Notes: generated by a model not told the origin, from the sequence alone. Numbered from the stretch's first letter, positions 12,260-23,887 are shown. The stretch: 64,000 bases of DNA from Burhinus oedicnemus (GCA_008921705.1 VFFE01006862.1:62001-126000), one strand, 5' to 3'. Made by a program: numbers and translations.

Positions 12260-14524
12260 TCTCTGCAACATTGTTTTGGCAAACCACATTCTCTAGGTTT
12301 CAACATCAGTTGTAATTCCCGAACCTCTTTCCACTGAGAAGTGAAGGTTTTGGATGTCTGCAAGCAATGAAAGGAAGAGCCAGAAAATTTAATCAAGTCT
12401 ATTTTACAACAGGAAGCAGTATGCCGGGTTAGAAGAGACTTATTTCCAGTGCTTTTGCAAGCTTACTTGAGCTCCTGAGAGGAGCCCTATTAACAGAGAG
12501 AGGCCAGGCTTCAAATAACCCTCCGACTGCTGGGGGGCAGATAGGGAAGGAACAAATTCACAGCTCTCAGATTTATTTGAGGGGGCCAATTTCAGCAGCA
12601 AGGGCTATTTGCCTTCAGAACACCACTCAGTTTTGAGTATTTTCCAGGATTCTTCCTAATACCGAAAATGGTAGCGGCTCCCTCCTTACCAAGGGGGAGC
12701 AACGCCTGTCACTCAGCATCCTCAGATCTCATGATTTGGCCATGAAGCTCACAGAGCCAGAAACACGTATTTGAGATGAAAAATTCAGCTGTCTACTACC
12801 AGCAAAAAAGAAATCCTAACCCTCCGTCAGAGCAGGGGAAAAGTCTGGAAGCGTGATCTGATAACACTGTAAAAAACCTTAATAAAGGGAAAAAAGAGCC
12901 TAAACTCTTACACACAAACGCAGCCCCACACACGTTCCTTTTTGTGACTTTAGGATGGATTTCAGGCTGCAGGAGGCTCGAGGAAGAAGGGAAAAGGAGT
13001 GCACCTTCCACCAGCGTGTTCACCGTGGCGAGGCGCTCGACGTGCCCCACGCGATGCCGTCGTCCATGGCTGCGCTCATGGACCGCAGGAGACCAAGCCA
13101 GCCCGCCCCTCCCAGCCAGGCCACCAGCGCTCCGTTCCACTGGCAGCCACTCTCGCAAAAGGACATTTTTGTCTTTTGAGGACCATCGCCTGCGGGGACA
13201 GGAGGTTTATTTAGCTATTTAACATCGCTACTTTGTTCTCGGCCGTGACGACAGGCTGTGCATACAGTAAATCCCGGGGATGAACTGCTCTCGGCTCTGA
13301 CTATGGGCTTGCTGAACCGTGCTTCCTCTGCATGCTGCGACAGGTTCTAACCATAATAACCCCGCACAAAGCACCGTCTCTCTTGCTCAACAGTTTCCGT
13401 CACTCACACCAAACACCTCCTCTCCCACTGCCTAAATACATCTTTGATATTCCTGACATTTGGCCAGAATAAAGGACTCGCCCTCCCTAAAACAAGCAAA
13501 CCATGCTGATACTCATTCAGTTTTACAGTTCCCCATGAGCAGAAAGTTCTCCCATCCCAGCTCCCTGGCGACGGCGCTGGGGTTATTTTTGCCCAGGCAA
13601 GCGCACTGCTTTGAATTCAAGCGCTTTGTTCACAGATGCCCAGGATTCCCAGGCGGAGGCAGATCACCAGCAAAACACCAGCAACTACCAACTTGCCGAG
13701 GCTGGCACCAACCCAGGAGGAGAACACCACCCCCAGCCAGGGGACAACCGCCCCCAGAACGACACCCCCACTGACACTGCATATCCCCACACCTCATCGC
13801 TCAAGTAAATTTAGGAACTGCAGCCAGGACTCTGCCTCAAAACAGTCTGCAAAGGCGGGAGTTGGGCAATGCCAGATACACATGCGCCTGTCTGTACTAC
13901 GTTTGCCTCCTTCCTTGGATGCTCACATTATAAGCCAGCTTCTAATTACATCCTCACTTTCTGCTTTCACCACAGCGAATTTGGATGAGGCCAAAAGGGA
14001 GAAGAATTAAAGACCACGCATGGCAGCAACCATAAACATTTCCTAACTTTCACTGGGTTTTGCAACACAAACGAGGCAGACGTGCCCTCCTCACAGGGCC
14101 AATGGATTAGTGCTTGCAGATGATTTCAACTTCCCAACCAACACTTTGCACACGGCAAAGCTTCTGGATTTAACACAGATTTTGCAGACTGCTTTAACCA
14201 CTCCACCAGCTACAAATACATGGGCATCCCTCCGGCTTGCTACCATGGGGGCTGCCACCCCAGGAACCGCCTTGTGTGGGCAGGACAGCCGCCAGCAGCA
14301 GCCCCAGGAGACAGCATTATTTTAACAGTCAGGACAGTGGATGGGACTCTGCCTTCTGCATCCGTTCACAGAACCAGCGTTTCCCACCAGCAAATCTGCC
14401 CCCTCCCCTACAAGCTGCTGCTGCAACCAAAATGCATCAGAATTTGCCCCAAGCTGCAACTTCATTAAATGTTCTCAGATGTAACACATTTGCAATCCAA
14501 CATGGGACATGACAGTAGAGGGGG

Positions 14525-14571
14525 AAAAAAAAAAAAATATGCTCATTTATTTTTTTAAATAAAAAAAAAAG
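14525..14571. repeat. A-rich/T-rich paired tract
   Basis: A run of about 14 A, then TATGCTCATTTATTTTTTT, then AAATAAAAAAAAAA. The T and A runs could pair as a small hairpin. It is low-complexity sequence. Confidence 0.75.
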
Positions 14572-14848
14572 TAATGGAGATTGCAAGCTCTCACCCTCCA
14601 TCTGGTGTTGGAATACCACCCCACAATGTTTCTGCCTAAGGACGCCCCTGGGACTCCTCACACGACCACCACACCGTGATGACAGTGAGGGCTTTTAATT
14701 GATTTCCCCTCCCCACAGGCTGAGGAAGGAGCTTCCTGCAGCCCTGGCCCAGCCTCTGAGCAGGGACTGATGCTGCCACCCAAAAGGTGACTGCAGGTAG
14801 CCCAGCCCAGCGCCAGGACCGGCCAGGACACAGAAGCAGGTAAGGGCA

Positions 14849-15371
14849 CAGAATCATAGAATCACAGAATGGTTAGAGTTGGAAGCGACCCCAAAGTTCA
14901 TCTAGCTCTAACCCCCTTCCATAGGCAAGGACACCTCCCACGAGCTCAGGTTGCTCAAAGCCTCATCCAGCCTGGCCTTGAACACTTCCAGGGATGGGGC
15001 CTCCACAGCTTCCCTGGGCAACCTGTTCCAGTGTCTCACCACCATCTAATCTAAATCTACCCTCTTTCAGTTTAAAACCCTTACTCCTGGTCCTATCGCT
15101 ACACTCCCTGATAAAGAGTCCCTCCTCAGCTTTCCTTAAGGCCCCTTTTAGGTACTGGAAGGGGCTATAAGGTCTCCCCGGAGCCTTCTCTTCTCCAGGC
15201 TGAACAACCCCAACTCTCTCAGCCTGTCTTCATAGGAGAGGTGCTCCATCCCTCTAATCATCTTTGTGGTCCTCCTCTGGACCAGCTCCAACAAGTCCAT
15301 ATCCGTTTTACGCTGGGGGCCCCAGAGCTGGATGCAGTACTGCAGGTGGGGTCTCACCAAGGCAGAGTAAT
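14849..15371 (-). mobile_element. CR1 LINE, 5'-truncated copy on the minus strand
   Basis: The + strand begins CAGAATCATAGAATCACAG, the reverse complement of a CR1 tail, and continues through the CR1 3' untranslated and ORF2 end. Read on the minus strand, the peptide includes [35 protein letters not shown] and [15 protein letters not shown], the C-terminal part of CR1 ORF2. The element is cut at its 5' end near 15371, just inside the '[11 protein letters not shown]' segment. It corresponds to 10170-10692 of the + strand copy, so the two form a 0.5-kb inverted repeat. The matching frame stays open across the 5' junction into unrelated flanking DNA. Confidence 0.96.
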
Positions 15372-17297
15372 TGTCTGCATTGTCACACACCATCCCAGTT
15401 GAGGAGTCTCCCGCACAAATGTTGGAGCACCCTCCTGCCGGGGATGGACACCAGAGGGGCATGTTGGGGAAAGGATCCCCCCCATCACCCAGAATTACAG
15501 AGCCCCTCGGGGTTGCTGCCCAGCAGCTCCCAGCTTGCAGAAACGCTTGGTGCCGTGGTCCTGGGGGCTGGCAGCCTCCAGCCTCTGCCGGTGAAAACAC
15601 CTCCGGGAGCAAAGCAGAGCATGTGCCCCAGGAAAGAGCCGTGCTGGGTGGCGAGGAGGTGCTGCACGAGCCCTGCTGACCTTGCATGGTGCAGAAGAGA
15701 AGATGGCCATGGGCACCCCTTCCCCTCTGCCTGCCAGCCCCTGGGGCTATGAAGCATCTGCTGGCTGCCAGGGCACTGCCAGCACAGGAGAAAGCCAGAG
15801 CCAGGGGAATTAAGCACGCATTGCTCTGCACTGTGGCTGTAACTCCCAATACATCACACCACCAACTCAATTTACCAGAGCAACACAAAATATGGAACTG
15901 TTGTCCTCTTCTTTTTTTCTCTCCTCCCCCCCGCCTTTTTGGTTTTTTTTTTGGTTTTTTTTTTTATTTTTAGGATCCACCCAGAAATCTCCAGCCCTGG
16001 CATGAGACAGACCAGCACCACGTCACAAGAAATCCCCTGTAAGCCTTTTGATGACTTTCATCTATTATTCACTTAGCGCAAATCCTTGCCATTAACAAAC
16101 CGCACTAAGGGAATCTGAACTTTCAAAGCCACAAATCTCCTAATAACTATGGCCGCTTTATACACGCTTCAGGATTAGCTGTGTCATCTGGTTAGAAACT
16201 CAAAGCTGCTCGTCATTATTGGATTGAACCTGCCTGCAAACAGCGAAGAGATTGATAATACTGCCACTGATTTCAATGGTGCAGGAGCATTCATTACATG
16301 ACATCCTCCCTCCCGGACACATCAAGCCCAGTGGCACAAATTTATGCTGTGCTACTGTGCCAAAGACCCAGAAACCTCCCTCGAGCGCACTAACACCAAT
16401 CCTAGCAGACAGCGTTGGAGCAAACTTGACTGCGAGCACGCTCGGGCTTCACACTGGCTCCTAGCAGGCAAACCGAAGGCAACTTTACAACTGTCTGCTC
16501 TGTAAATTAAGAGTGCCTTGAGTTGCTTTGAAAAATAAGAGCTTATTTAGTCAGTACATTGGCTTCTTCAAAGAGCCTTCAAACTAATTAGCCATACTGA
16601 GTTACTATTAAAATACAGAGCTTACATGCAATACTCTTGACGATAACAGAGCTGATGCTACAGAATTAGCACAAACTTCGTCAGATGCATTTTCCTATAG
16701 GCTCCAAATTATATTTCAAACTGAATATTTTCCTTTCCTGTGGTGGATGTGGGAATTCACTTACTTCATTTGTAAGTTCAAAGCAGTAATAATTTTTAGC
16801 CCATGTGCAGATCAAGAGTTTGAATATTCAACAGTGAGAGACAGCGTGAGGGGATGGAACACAGACACACAAGACACTGAAAACAAAGACAAAAGGTGCA
16901 GTAAAAAAATAAAGAAGGTAAAAAAACCCAGTTGCTGTGCTACGGATGAGCTGCTCCAGATCTGCTTTTACAGGACAGGGCGGGGGGCTGCTTAATTCAG
17001 TGCCAAGCGCAGACTAGCCAGAGGGAAACCCTCCCTCGTAGATGCAGACAGGCTGTCAAGCAAAACAAAGTTTACAAACCCCCACAAGATACGCAAAGCC
17101 CAGAGAAGCAGACTGCAAGCCTCACAGATTTTAATACCAAGAGTTTCTGCCCATCCCCGCTTCTTACGGAGTGGGTTTATTTGGCAGATAAGCCTTTGCT
17201 GCTTAAAGGAAAATCAAAGGCAACAGCATCAGAGGGAAAGAAATTTCCTTTCCCCTTTTGACTTCCATTCATCTGCTTTACGTGCAGGTTTACTTAC
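15372..17297. other. Unannotated DNA, GC-rich then AT-rich
   Basis: 15.4-15.8 kb is GC-rich and open on both strands without family motifs. 15908-15973 is a T/C tract. 16.48-16.74 kb is AT-rich, free of simple repeats, and contains TAATTA-type motifs (for example AAACTAATTAGCC near 16590); it reads like a conserved non-coding element, but this needs alignment. No gene is supported. Confidence 0.4.
15908..15973. repeat. T/C-rich low-complexity tract
   Basis: T-rich sequence with an internal run of C, then two T runs separated by GG. No retroelement body is recognised alongside. Confidence 0.8.
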
Positions 17298-17534
17298 AGC
17301 GGAGACCAGCAGGTATGCATCCGAGGGCTCAGCGCCGCTCCCGCTCCCTCCAAACTGGCTCCCTCTCCTCCTCCTTCTCCTCCTCCATCGCCTGCCCCAC
17401 CCACGGCACCCCAGCTCTTCCACGAGCTCTTCCAGCTCTTCCAGCTCACTTCCCTCCCCAAGGGAATCGCCACCTCTCGCTCCGACAGCGTTACAAATCA
17501 CATTTCTGTATTTCACAGCAGAACCTGGCAGCGA
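17298..17534 (-). CDS. Candidate exon, Glu-rich/Arg-rich or 5' untranslated
   Basis: On the minus strand, tgtgttttcctgcag is a good acceptor before 17534, and GCT|GTAAGT after 17298 is a strong donor. The 237-nt segment is open in one frame (79 codons, phase 0 to 0), with a Glu/Leu repeat (ELEELEELVEELG), then an Arg run, then SDAYLLVSA. A second frame, open only from about 17503, contains an ATG (peptide MHTCWSP) and ends two bases into a codon, the phase that the exon at 867 requires; that would make it an alternative first coding exon. The Arg/Glu content arises from a GGA/GAG purine tract, so it may be untranslated or not an exon at all. The family is unknown. Confidence 0.25.
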
Positions 17535-17648
17535 CTGCAGGAAAACACATGCAAGTCCTGCCAGAGGAGGGGGGAACTAAAAATTCCCATTACAGATCAT
17601 TACAACTACTTCATTATTAGCTTATAACATGTCATATAGCTAATTTCT

Positions 17649-17685
17649 NNNNNNNNNNNNNNNNNNNNCCCCCCCCCCCCCCCCC
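17649..17685. repeat. 20-N assembly gap followed by a C17 homopolymer
   Basis: Twenty N at 17649-17668, then seventeen C at 17669-17685. The fixed gap length suggests an unknown-size placeholder, and the homopolymer is the probable cause of the break. Confidence 0.95.
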
Positions 17686-18718
17686 AACTTTCACTGAAGG
17701 TATTGACTGGACTTATCAGCATGTTCTCACATAAGGCTGAATTCCATTAAACGAAACACAACCAACAAGACAGCAGGTATTGGATGTCTGCTAAAAATAA
17801 CGAGCAGCAACATGCGCAGGCAGTCAGTACAAACCCCAAGGAAGATGCTCCGTAACGTATTTTGTAACTGGTACCCGCGCAGAAAAAGCCAGGAGCAGAC
17901 TTCAACCAGCAGCTCCCTGCGAGCAGCGGGACGGCAGCAGAGCACAGCCACTACTCAATCTCGTTTCTTACGCTGGAGCAGAGTTCAATCTGAGCGGCAG
18001 CCACCTAAATCCAGAGGGGCTCTATTAAAAACCAGTGCAGTCACTCATCCCATGGAGAGAAGCATAAATTCAGACTCCGGGCATCTACATATTCCTTATG
18101 AAAGCCTTTTGTTTAGTGACAAGAATTTCTTTGTTGGGACAACCAAGGGGCTGGATCGCATCCCTGTGGCAGGACATTTCTGCTCCTCTAGCAACACAGA
18201 AGGGCGTTAGACAGCCCACAGGCAACGCCAGAGAAATATCAGCTGTACATGTGTGTGCCAAGCAACCCTGCCATGGGCACTTTAATGTACTGCTATTTTC
18301 AGTCTTCCCAAAACAGTCATGGCAACCCTACAGCAAACCCAAAGGCTGTCTTAATCCACCCAAATCGCCAGCAGCAAAACCTTGATGACTGCCCACCCTC
18401 CCAAAAAAAATCAACGGGCACTTTGCCACCTGCCCTGAAAGACCAGGATTTCCTTCCCGAAGCGAAGTGATGGCTCGGAGCCACAGCTGCTCCTTCACGG
18501 CCCTTCGGCTGGCTTTGCCAAGGAGAGCACAAGAGTCCTTTTTCGGGCACATGCCGGTGTTCACTGGGAGGCACAAGACTGTCCTCACCACCAGCCAGGA
18601 CAGGAGCCCTCAACCCCAACACCCAGCACAGCAACAACTATCCCAGGGACTTCCAACTTCCACTTATTGTTGCTAAATACCAACCTTCTGCAGCAAAGAG
18701 GCTTCCTCCTGCCCCCCC

Positions 18719-18738
18719 AAAAAAAAAAAAAAAAAAAA
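18719..18738. repeat. A20 homopolymer
   Basis: Twenty A directly after a C7 run. There is no recognisable retrotransposed sequence upstream. Confidence 0.9.
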
Positions 18739-19164
18739 CAGAAAAATGCCAAAACCACAGCATGGGCACCTGTTGATCCTTTGTTTTTTACTTGGTGCTA
18801 TCTTGATGCTGAGGCATTATTAACAGCTTCACCTGTTATATGCAAAACCTTAAAATTAGCCTACTATAGCCTTTACTCTGAAATATGGTAGCACTTACTC
18901 TTCCCATGAACAAAATTTTTTTGGCTGGGATATCTGCTCTCACACTGATCGAATATAGAAACACATACAGAAACAATGCACAAACTCTCCTCATATGGAT
19001 GCCATACAAGTACCGTATGTTTTATGCGTTAGACCAGGATGAAGTCATAAACATGACTGAGATACTGCAGCGCCCACACATATGTAACGTATATTAAAAG
19101 CAAACGCTATGTAATATTAATGGACAAAATCCTGAGAAGTGCTGGGGGGACTGTTTTCACTTAC

Positions 19165-19220
19165 CTATGGGTTCAGGTGCCAGGTCAAAGTCTGGGGTCT
19201 GGAGATGCTTAACAGAATAG
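19165..19220 (-). CDS. Candidate short exon
   Basis: On the minus strand the donor reads ATAG|GTAAGT after 19165, and an acceptor (ttcaatttaacag) lies before 19220; a slightly longer version, to 19235, would use ctctag. The 56-nt segment stands out as GC-richer than its AT-rich surroundings. It is open in one frame, peptide YSVKHLQTPDFDLAPEPI, with one base on each side in split codons. Its phase does not join directly to either the 17.3-kb or the 0.87-kb exon, so if real it needs other exons or belongs to another transcript. No family is recognised, and chance pseudo-exons of this kind are common in introns. Confidence 0.27.
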
Positions 19221-21896
19221 CTGTTAAATTGAAGGTACTAGAGGATGTAAGACTTGGCATTTAAGGCAGAACAACGATATAGATATTAATAAAAGTTATA
19301 GGATAGTTAAAAATCCAACAAAATGGTTACCAAACTCCAAAAGATTGATTAAATCTGTTGTATCCTGCTGGATTTTGCACCTATCTTTTACAAACATAAA
19401 ATGTGTACACTCCAAGCAGTAAAACAGAGCCTTTTCTCATCTCGATGAGCCTGAGCCGGTACCAGATTTGTCGTCTCATTATGCTGTTTGCAAACTCGCA
19501 TTTCATTTGACCAAGCAGAACTGCCCCGCTAATGCAGTTACAGCGTTTTTCATGCAAGACACTACATGTTCCCAGAAACAGAGCTGGACTAAGCGGCCTG
19601 TGTCACCAGAAAGCAAGAGAGGACAAGGGGCAGCACTGTCCTCACAAAGCCCTCCTTGTAGTGACTCTGACTAAAGCTCCCCACTTTGGGGAAGTTTTTG
19701 GCAAGGACCCTATAGAAATGTGCTGGCAAACAGCAGGGGAAGATGTTGTCAGCTCTCCAGATGTTCCTGCCCCTTGAAAATCCCAACGTATCTTCCAGTA
19801 TAGAGGTTACCCTTCCTCTCCAAACAAGTTCTTCTTTCCTTCTCCATTTCTCCTAAATACATAAGCGGACATTGGGGAACCGAGGCAGCTCCTTGTTCAT
19901 GAGAGGAGAACACAAAACCAAAGCATGAAGCCAACTATTTGATCAATACTCTTTGATTTAATTAGCTTTGGACAATGCTCCAAGTCGATGCCTTAGAAGA
20001 GTCGCCACAGGCAAAATTCAGTTTGCAAGAGGGATTACTTTCACCATTTGAGAAATAAAAAAAGACATAAACCCTGGAGGGACTGAGGACAAATTTACCA
20101 CCTAGAGAGACTTACCAAATAGCTGAACTCCTATAGAGAAAATGGCTATCACACCAAATTTATTAATTTATTTTGTGCCACTTCAGTTTCACGTTTCAAC
20201 TTAGTTAATACATTCTTCTTATTTTCCTTCTGTACCCTCCTAAGTCAGTTCTTTGGACAGGAAAGCAGAGATGGGGCCTCAGCAGTACTGCCCAGTAGCC
20301 CCCAGCATAAACTTCCAGCCCTCTCTGAAATGGGTCACAAAAGTCATTTGCTGCACACAAAAGCTTGTTACCTCCTCTGGTTTATTAAATTTTGTCTAAA
20401 AATTGAGATCTCTATGCACATATATGAAACAGAGCTGTTAACGGAACACACCAATATCTCACTAATATCTACCATATTTTAAGGTCTATTTAGCCTCGCC
20501 AATATACATATATTAATTCTAATGTATTGGATTTGGACCAGAAGCTAAAAGCCAGGACATGAGGCTTGAAGTAGCAGTCTGGATACAAGTCCAAACTTGG
20601 CAGTTTAAACTCATATATAATCATCATTACTCAAACTCAGCGGAGGGAGGGCAGACCCTAAATCCCTATTAGATTTACTGACTTAATAATTTACTCAGTT
20701 TACTAATTTCTTTAGTACATTTACTGACCCCATCACAAAGCATTCGAAAAGGAGGTCCTTAACCTATGGAAATGATGACTGCAGTTCAATGCTTGCTCTA
20801 TATCATCGACGACACCTCCAAGAGGGGTCAACCACCCCTGCAGACTCGTGTGCCAGACCCTGCATTTCATCCCCGAATGAGTGATGAAGCCTGCAGTGGA
20901 AACTCAGTGGAAGTTAGGAGCCGGCAAGGGTCTCCCTGCTCATCCCATCGCACCCTGTTACACACTACTCGATGTCTGCTAACACATCCTTGGCACCCAC
21001 GTCACCGAGGTTTCTCACTGCTGGTCAAAAATATGCATGACAGCGAGCACTTAATGAGTTCAATGTGAAATAAATTAATCCACGTCACGACCTCACAGCA
21101 TGGACAGTGAATTAATCTCTTTTACACCAAGCATTGCAAGGAGGAGGCAGCTGGAAAACCAGAGCCCCTCCAGGCGCTCGTGGCTGAGTGCCCCACTGCA
21201 GACACCCAGGGCAAGCCCACCTTTTGGATGTGCTCCATCCCACAGCGGCTGGGACCACGCACAACTTGCATCCCTGAAACTCAGCACCAGCTTCCAGCTT
21301 TGACACTGCCCGAGGAGCACCAGGAGCTGCGGCTCCCGGAGCTGCCCTTTAATTCCCTCACCGGAGGACAAGCAAGGTGTGAGTAAGGCACCGCAAAGAG
21401 CTCTGGTCTCAAAGAGCCACTGCGGAGATGTGACACAGAAAACGTAGGGACACCTGCAGCTCCGCTGGGGTCCCGACTGCCAGCCCTGCTGCTGAGTGAG
21501 CAACGGGAAAACCCCCAGATCCCACACGCTACGTGAAGTGTTACTGGGAATACCTCCCAGTTTTGCTCAGACCAACTTTCCAGTGTTTGGAAAATTAGAA
21601 GCTCTGAAGCATCTCCAGGTCACCTGACGAGGGCTGATGTAGGTAGGCTGTGGATTAAGCGGGCTCTGCCCTGACCGAAGCCAGCAGCAGCGTCAGGAGA
21701 GCTCTGCAAAGCAGCCAACGCTGACTGCAGGCAGGAGACCCACCGTGCCCACCGCTGCCCAAACCCGCCTGTACGAGAGGGGACTAGGAAAGAATCAATC
21801 ACCTCTTATTTTCAGGCTCACACATCATCTTTACTTCCAAGCAGGTGGTGAGGTCACACTGTGACTAGGCAAAAGACAGTTAGAGGAAAGAAAAGG

Positions 21897-21914
21897 AAAA
21901 AAAAAAAAAAAAAA
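21897..21914. repeat. A18 homopolymer
   Basis: Eighteen A inside a broader A/G-rich stretch. There is no associated element. Confidence 0.85.
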
Positions 21915-22862
21915 GACCCTCCCTGGTAACCAAATGAAGGTAGTAAAGACAATACCTGATTCATAAAGTGAGAAATGTGACCATCTAGGGGGAGGGAAAT
22001 CACAGCCAACCTCTAAAGTCCAGAGAACGTGGGAAAACCCAACTATTTCAAACTTGCCTAACACGTAAGAATTGCTTTTTTCTGCTTTAGAAGCTGCATC
22101 GCTTTCACCACCAACGTGACTAGCAGTTACAAAAGGAGAAATCTCAACAGTAAAATGCTGAACTATGCCATGTCAAATGACTGCCGTCCCACGCCAGCGA
22201 TATTCAGCGCTGGACCGTGCTGCCCGTCCCCATCCACAGCCGCTGCTCGCAGCACAGAACAAAAGCCGTGTCCCTACCCTGTACGCAGACAGACAGACAA
22301 CCGCGCTCATAAAAACCCCTGTAAAGCTTTTTAGTGAGATTTCTGGTCTGGGGTCTGATCCAATCAGCCCCTTAAAGTCAGGCTTCAGCCAGCTGTGCAG
22401 TTTGTTGGCATTCTACCATTTTAGTATTAACCCTTTAAATTACCCATCCGCACACACTTGCTGCATCCTCGCCTCCCCCCACCCCCAGGCAGAGGGGCGC
22501 CCACCCACGCCCTGCCCCGCATGTGTACACAACACCAAACCGTTTCGGTATAAGGTATCGTGCCTGTACGGGAACCTGCAGAAACCGCCCTCACCGCATC
22601 TGCTGAGGCTTTTCCTTGGGTCTGTTTTCACTTGGCCTCTTCACAGCCCTGTCAGTGGCCAAGAAAGCTGCCTGACGGTAGCAGCTGGGCAGGATGAGTC
22701 AGGGCACATGAATGTCCTTTAACCCCTTTCCACCTGTGCGCCAGGAGTACGGGCTGCTCAGCTGAATGCAGCTGGGATTAGCTCTCCTCCATAGAGGAAA
22801 ACTCAGGCATTCCCAGCAAGGTCAAACCTTCCCGATTCCCAACACCCTCAAGCAGGGCTTGG

Positions 22863-22917
22863 GGAGGAGGGGGGGGAAAGAAAAGAAAAAAAGGAAAAAA
22901 AGAAGAAAAATAAAGAC
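22863..22917. repeat. Purine (G then GA/A) tract
   Basis: G-rich sequence changes into GAAAA/GAAAAA units, giving one strand of almost pure purine for about 55 bases. It could form triplex DNA; it is low complexity. Confidence 0.8.
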
Positions 22918-23736
22918 AGACAAGCCCCAAATAAAGTAGACTTTCCAAATGACCAACAAAGAAATGCAGCCATCAGAGCACAAAACGTGTTGTGATAGCG
23001 CGGCACATAATACGATATAAATCGAGCACACACCAGAGCCTTAGCCGGCTTTACGCTTTGCCGAGCCCACAACTTTTGAATTCAATAAAATAATAAGCAC
23101 CCTGACATTAATGCAGTCATCGGCGCTAAATAAAGCCAGGCACAGTTGTGCTCCTTTGATCAGTCTTTTCATAAAGGCAGCATAAATGGTATTGCTGCTT
23201 TTCCATATTTTAAGAGGCTTTTACATTTGGAAAGTGTTACAGGGACACACAAGGAAACTAAGTAGTGTTTTGTTTCTTTTTCCTTTTGGGCTTTTTTTTT
23301 TTCAAACTGTAGAAAGAAAAGTTAAACAATCGATCCAAACAATGTGTTTACATAAGAGTTTATAAAATGAAAAAGCAAGTTACTCCACATTCTCCATTCC
23401 TGCCAAGTGTCTCAACAGACCAATGTCCTTGGAGATACAGATTTGCACTATAGTATTTCTGTCCAAAGCATTTGAATTTTAAAAGCTGAATACAAAGAAA
23501 AACCCCACTGCTGGCTGCACAGTGGTGATCCTTGGTCTGAAGCAAAACGCAGGGTTTGGGTTTGCTTGGGTCAACGTTGCTGCTTCCTTGCCAGCAGCAC
23601 GGAGGCAGGTATCGACTGAACCACTCCTGCATCCTCAAGGATTTTAACAGCCTGCCCTGTTACCTGGCTCACGTGAACTCAGAGAGCATCCTGCGGGTCC
23701 CCGCGGCTGTTGGCCAGGCAGGACTCCCACGCTCAC

Positions 23737-23887
23737 CTGGTCCTCGAGCTGTGCTCAGTGCAGCCTCCACAAACTCCCAGAAACTCCGGCTTCTTCGGAA
23801 ATACCAATGCCTGGCAATGCCAGCTGGCTCACGTCGTTGAGCCGTGCTGCTCTTCTCCTCCAGAGCCTTTCCACAGGTTTTCACCAT
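23737..23887 (-). CDS. Candidate first coding exon (weak)
   Basis: On the minus strand an ATG at 23887 has a favourable context (GGGGATGG). It is followed by 50 open codons to an excellent donor CCAG|GTGAGC after 23737, leaving one base of a split codon. The end of the peptide, ARHWYFRRSRSFWEFVEAAL, looks amphipathic and helix-like. No upstream acceptor is evident, so it would have to be a first exon, yet there is no CpG island or TATA box here. It does not join in frame to the other minus-strand candidates. No family is recognised; it may be chance. Confidence 0.2.

Larger units (their letters stand above)
10693..14848. other. DNA between two opposed CR1 copies
   Basis: No supportable gene. 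It is the loop between the + CR1 (ending 10692) and the - CR1 (starting 14849). GC-rich patches at 11.7-12.05 kb and 12.95-13.15 kb (the latter CpG-rich near 13015-13080) have open frames on both strands but no convincing splice structure. Two A-rich tracts are listed separately. A possible non-coding exon on + (14720-14840), with an acceptor tract and an AG|GTAAGG donor, has stops in all frames. Confidence 0.45.
17535..19164. other. Unannotated DNA with an assembly gap
   Basis: Contains a 20-N gap and C run (17649-17685) and an A20 run (18719-18738). The reading frames present are short and without motifs. No gene is supported. Confidence 0.45.
19221..23736. other. Unannotated AT-rich DNA
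   Basis: No gene is supported. A 15-nt segment on the minus strand (20130-20116) is flanked by a strong acceptor (ttttctctatag) and donor (TTG|GTAAGT), but is too short to judge. An A18 run lies at 21897-21914 and a G/A-rich tract at 22863-22917. The 185-codon open frame on + at 22.2-22.7 kb has no motifs. The stretch 23.09-23.23 kb is AT-rich without simple repeats and reads like a conserved non-coding element. Confidence 0.4.

Noticed and set aside
14720..14840. Possible + strand exon ending in AG|GTAAGG next to the CR1
   Set aside because: Stops in all three frames; could only be non-coding, with no evidence of transcription.
20116..20130. 15-nt possible microexon on the minus strand with strong flanking splice sites
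   Set aside because: Too short to test from sequence; such paired sites arise often by chance in introns.
22165..22722. Open frame of 185 codons on +
   Set aside because: No domain or motif, no splice structure, Pro/Ser/His-rich composition typical of chance frames in C-rich DNA.
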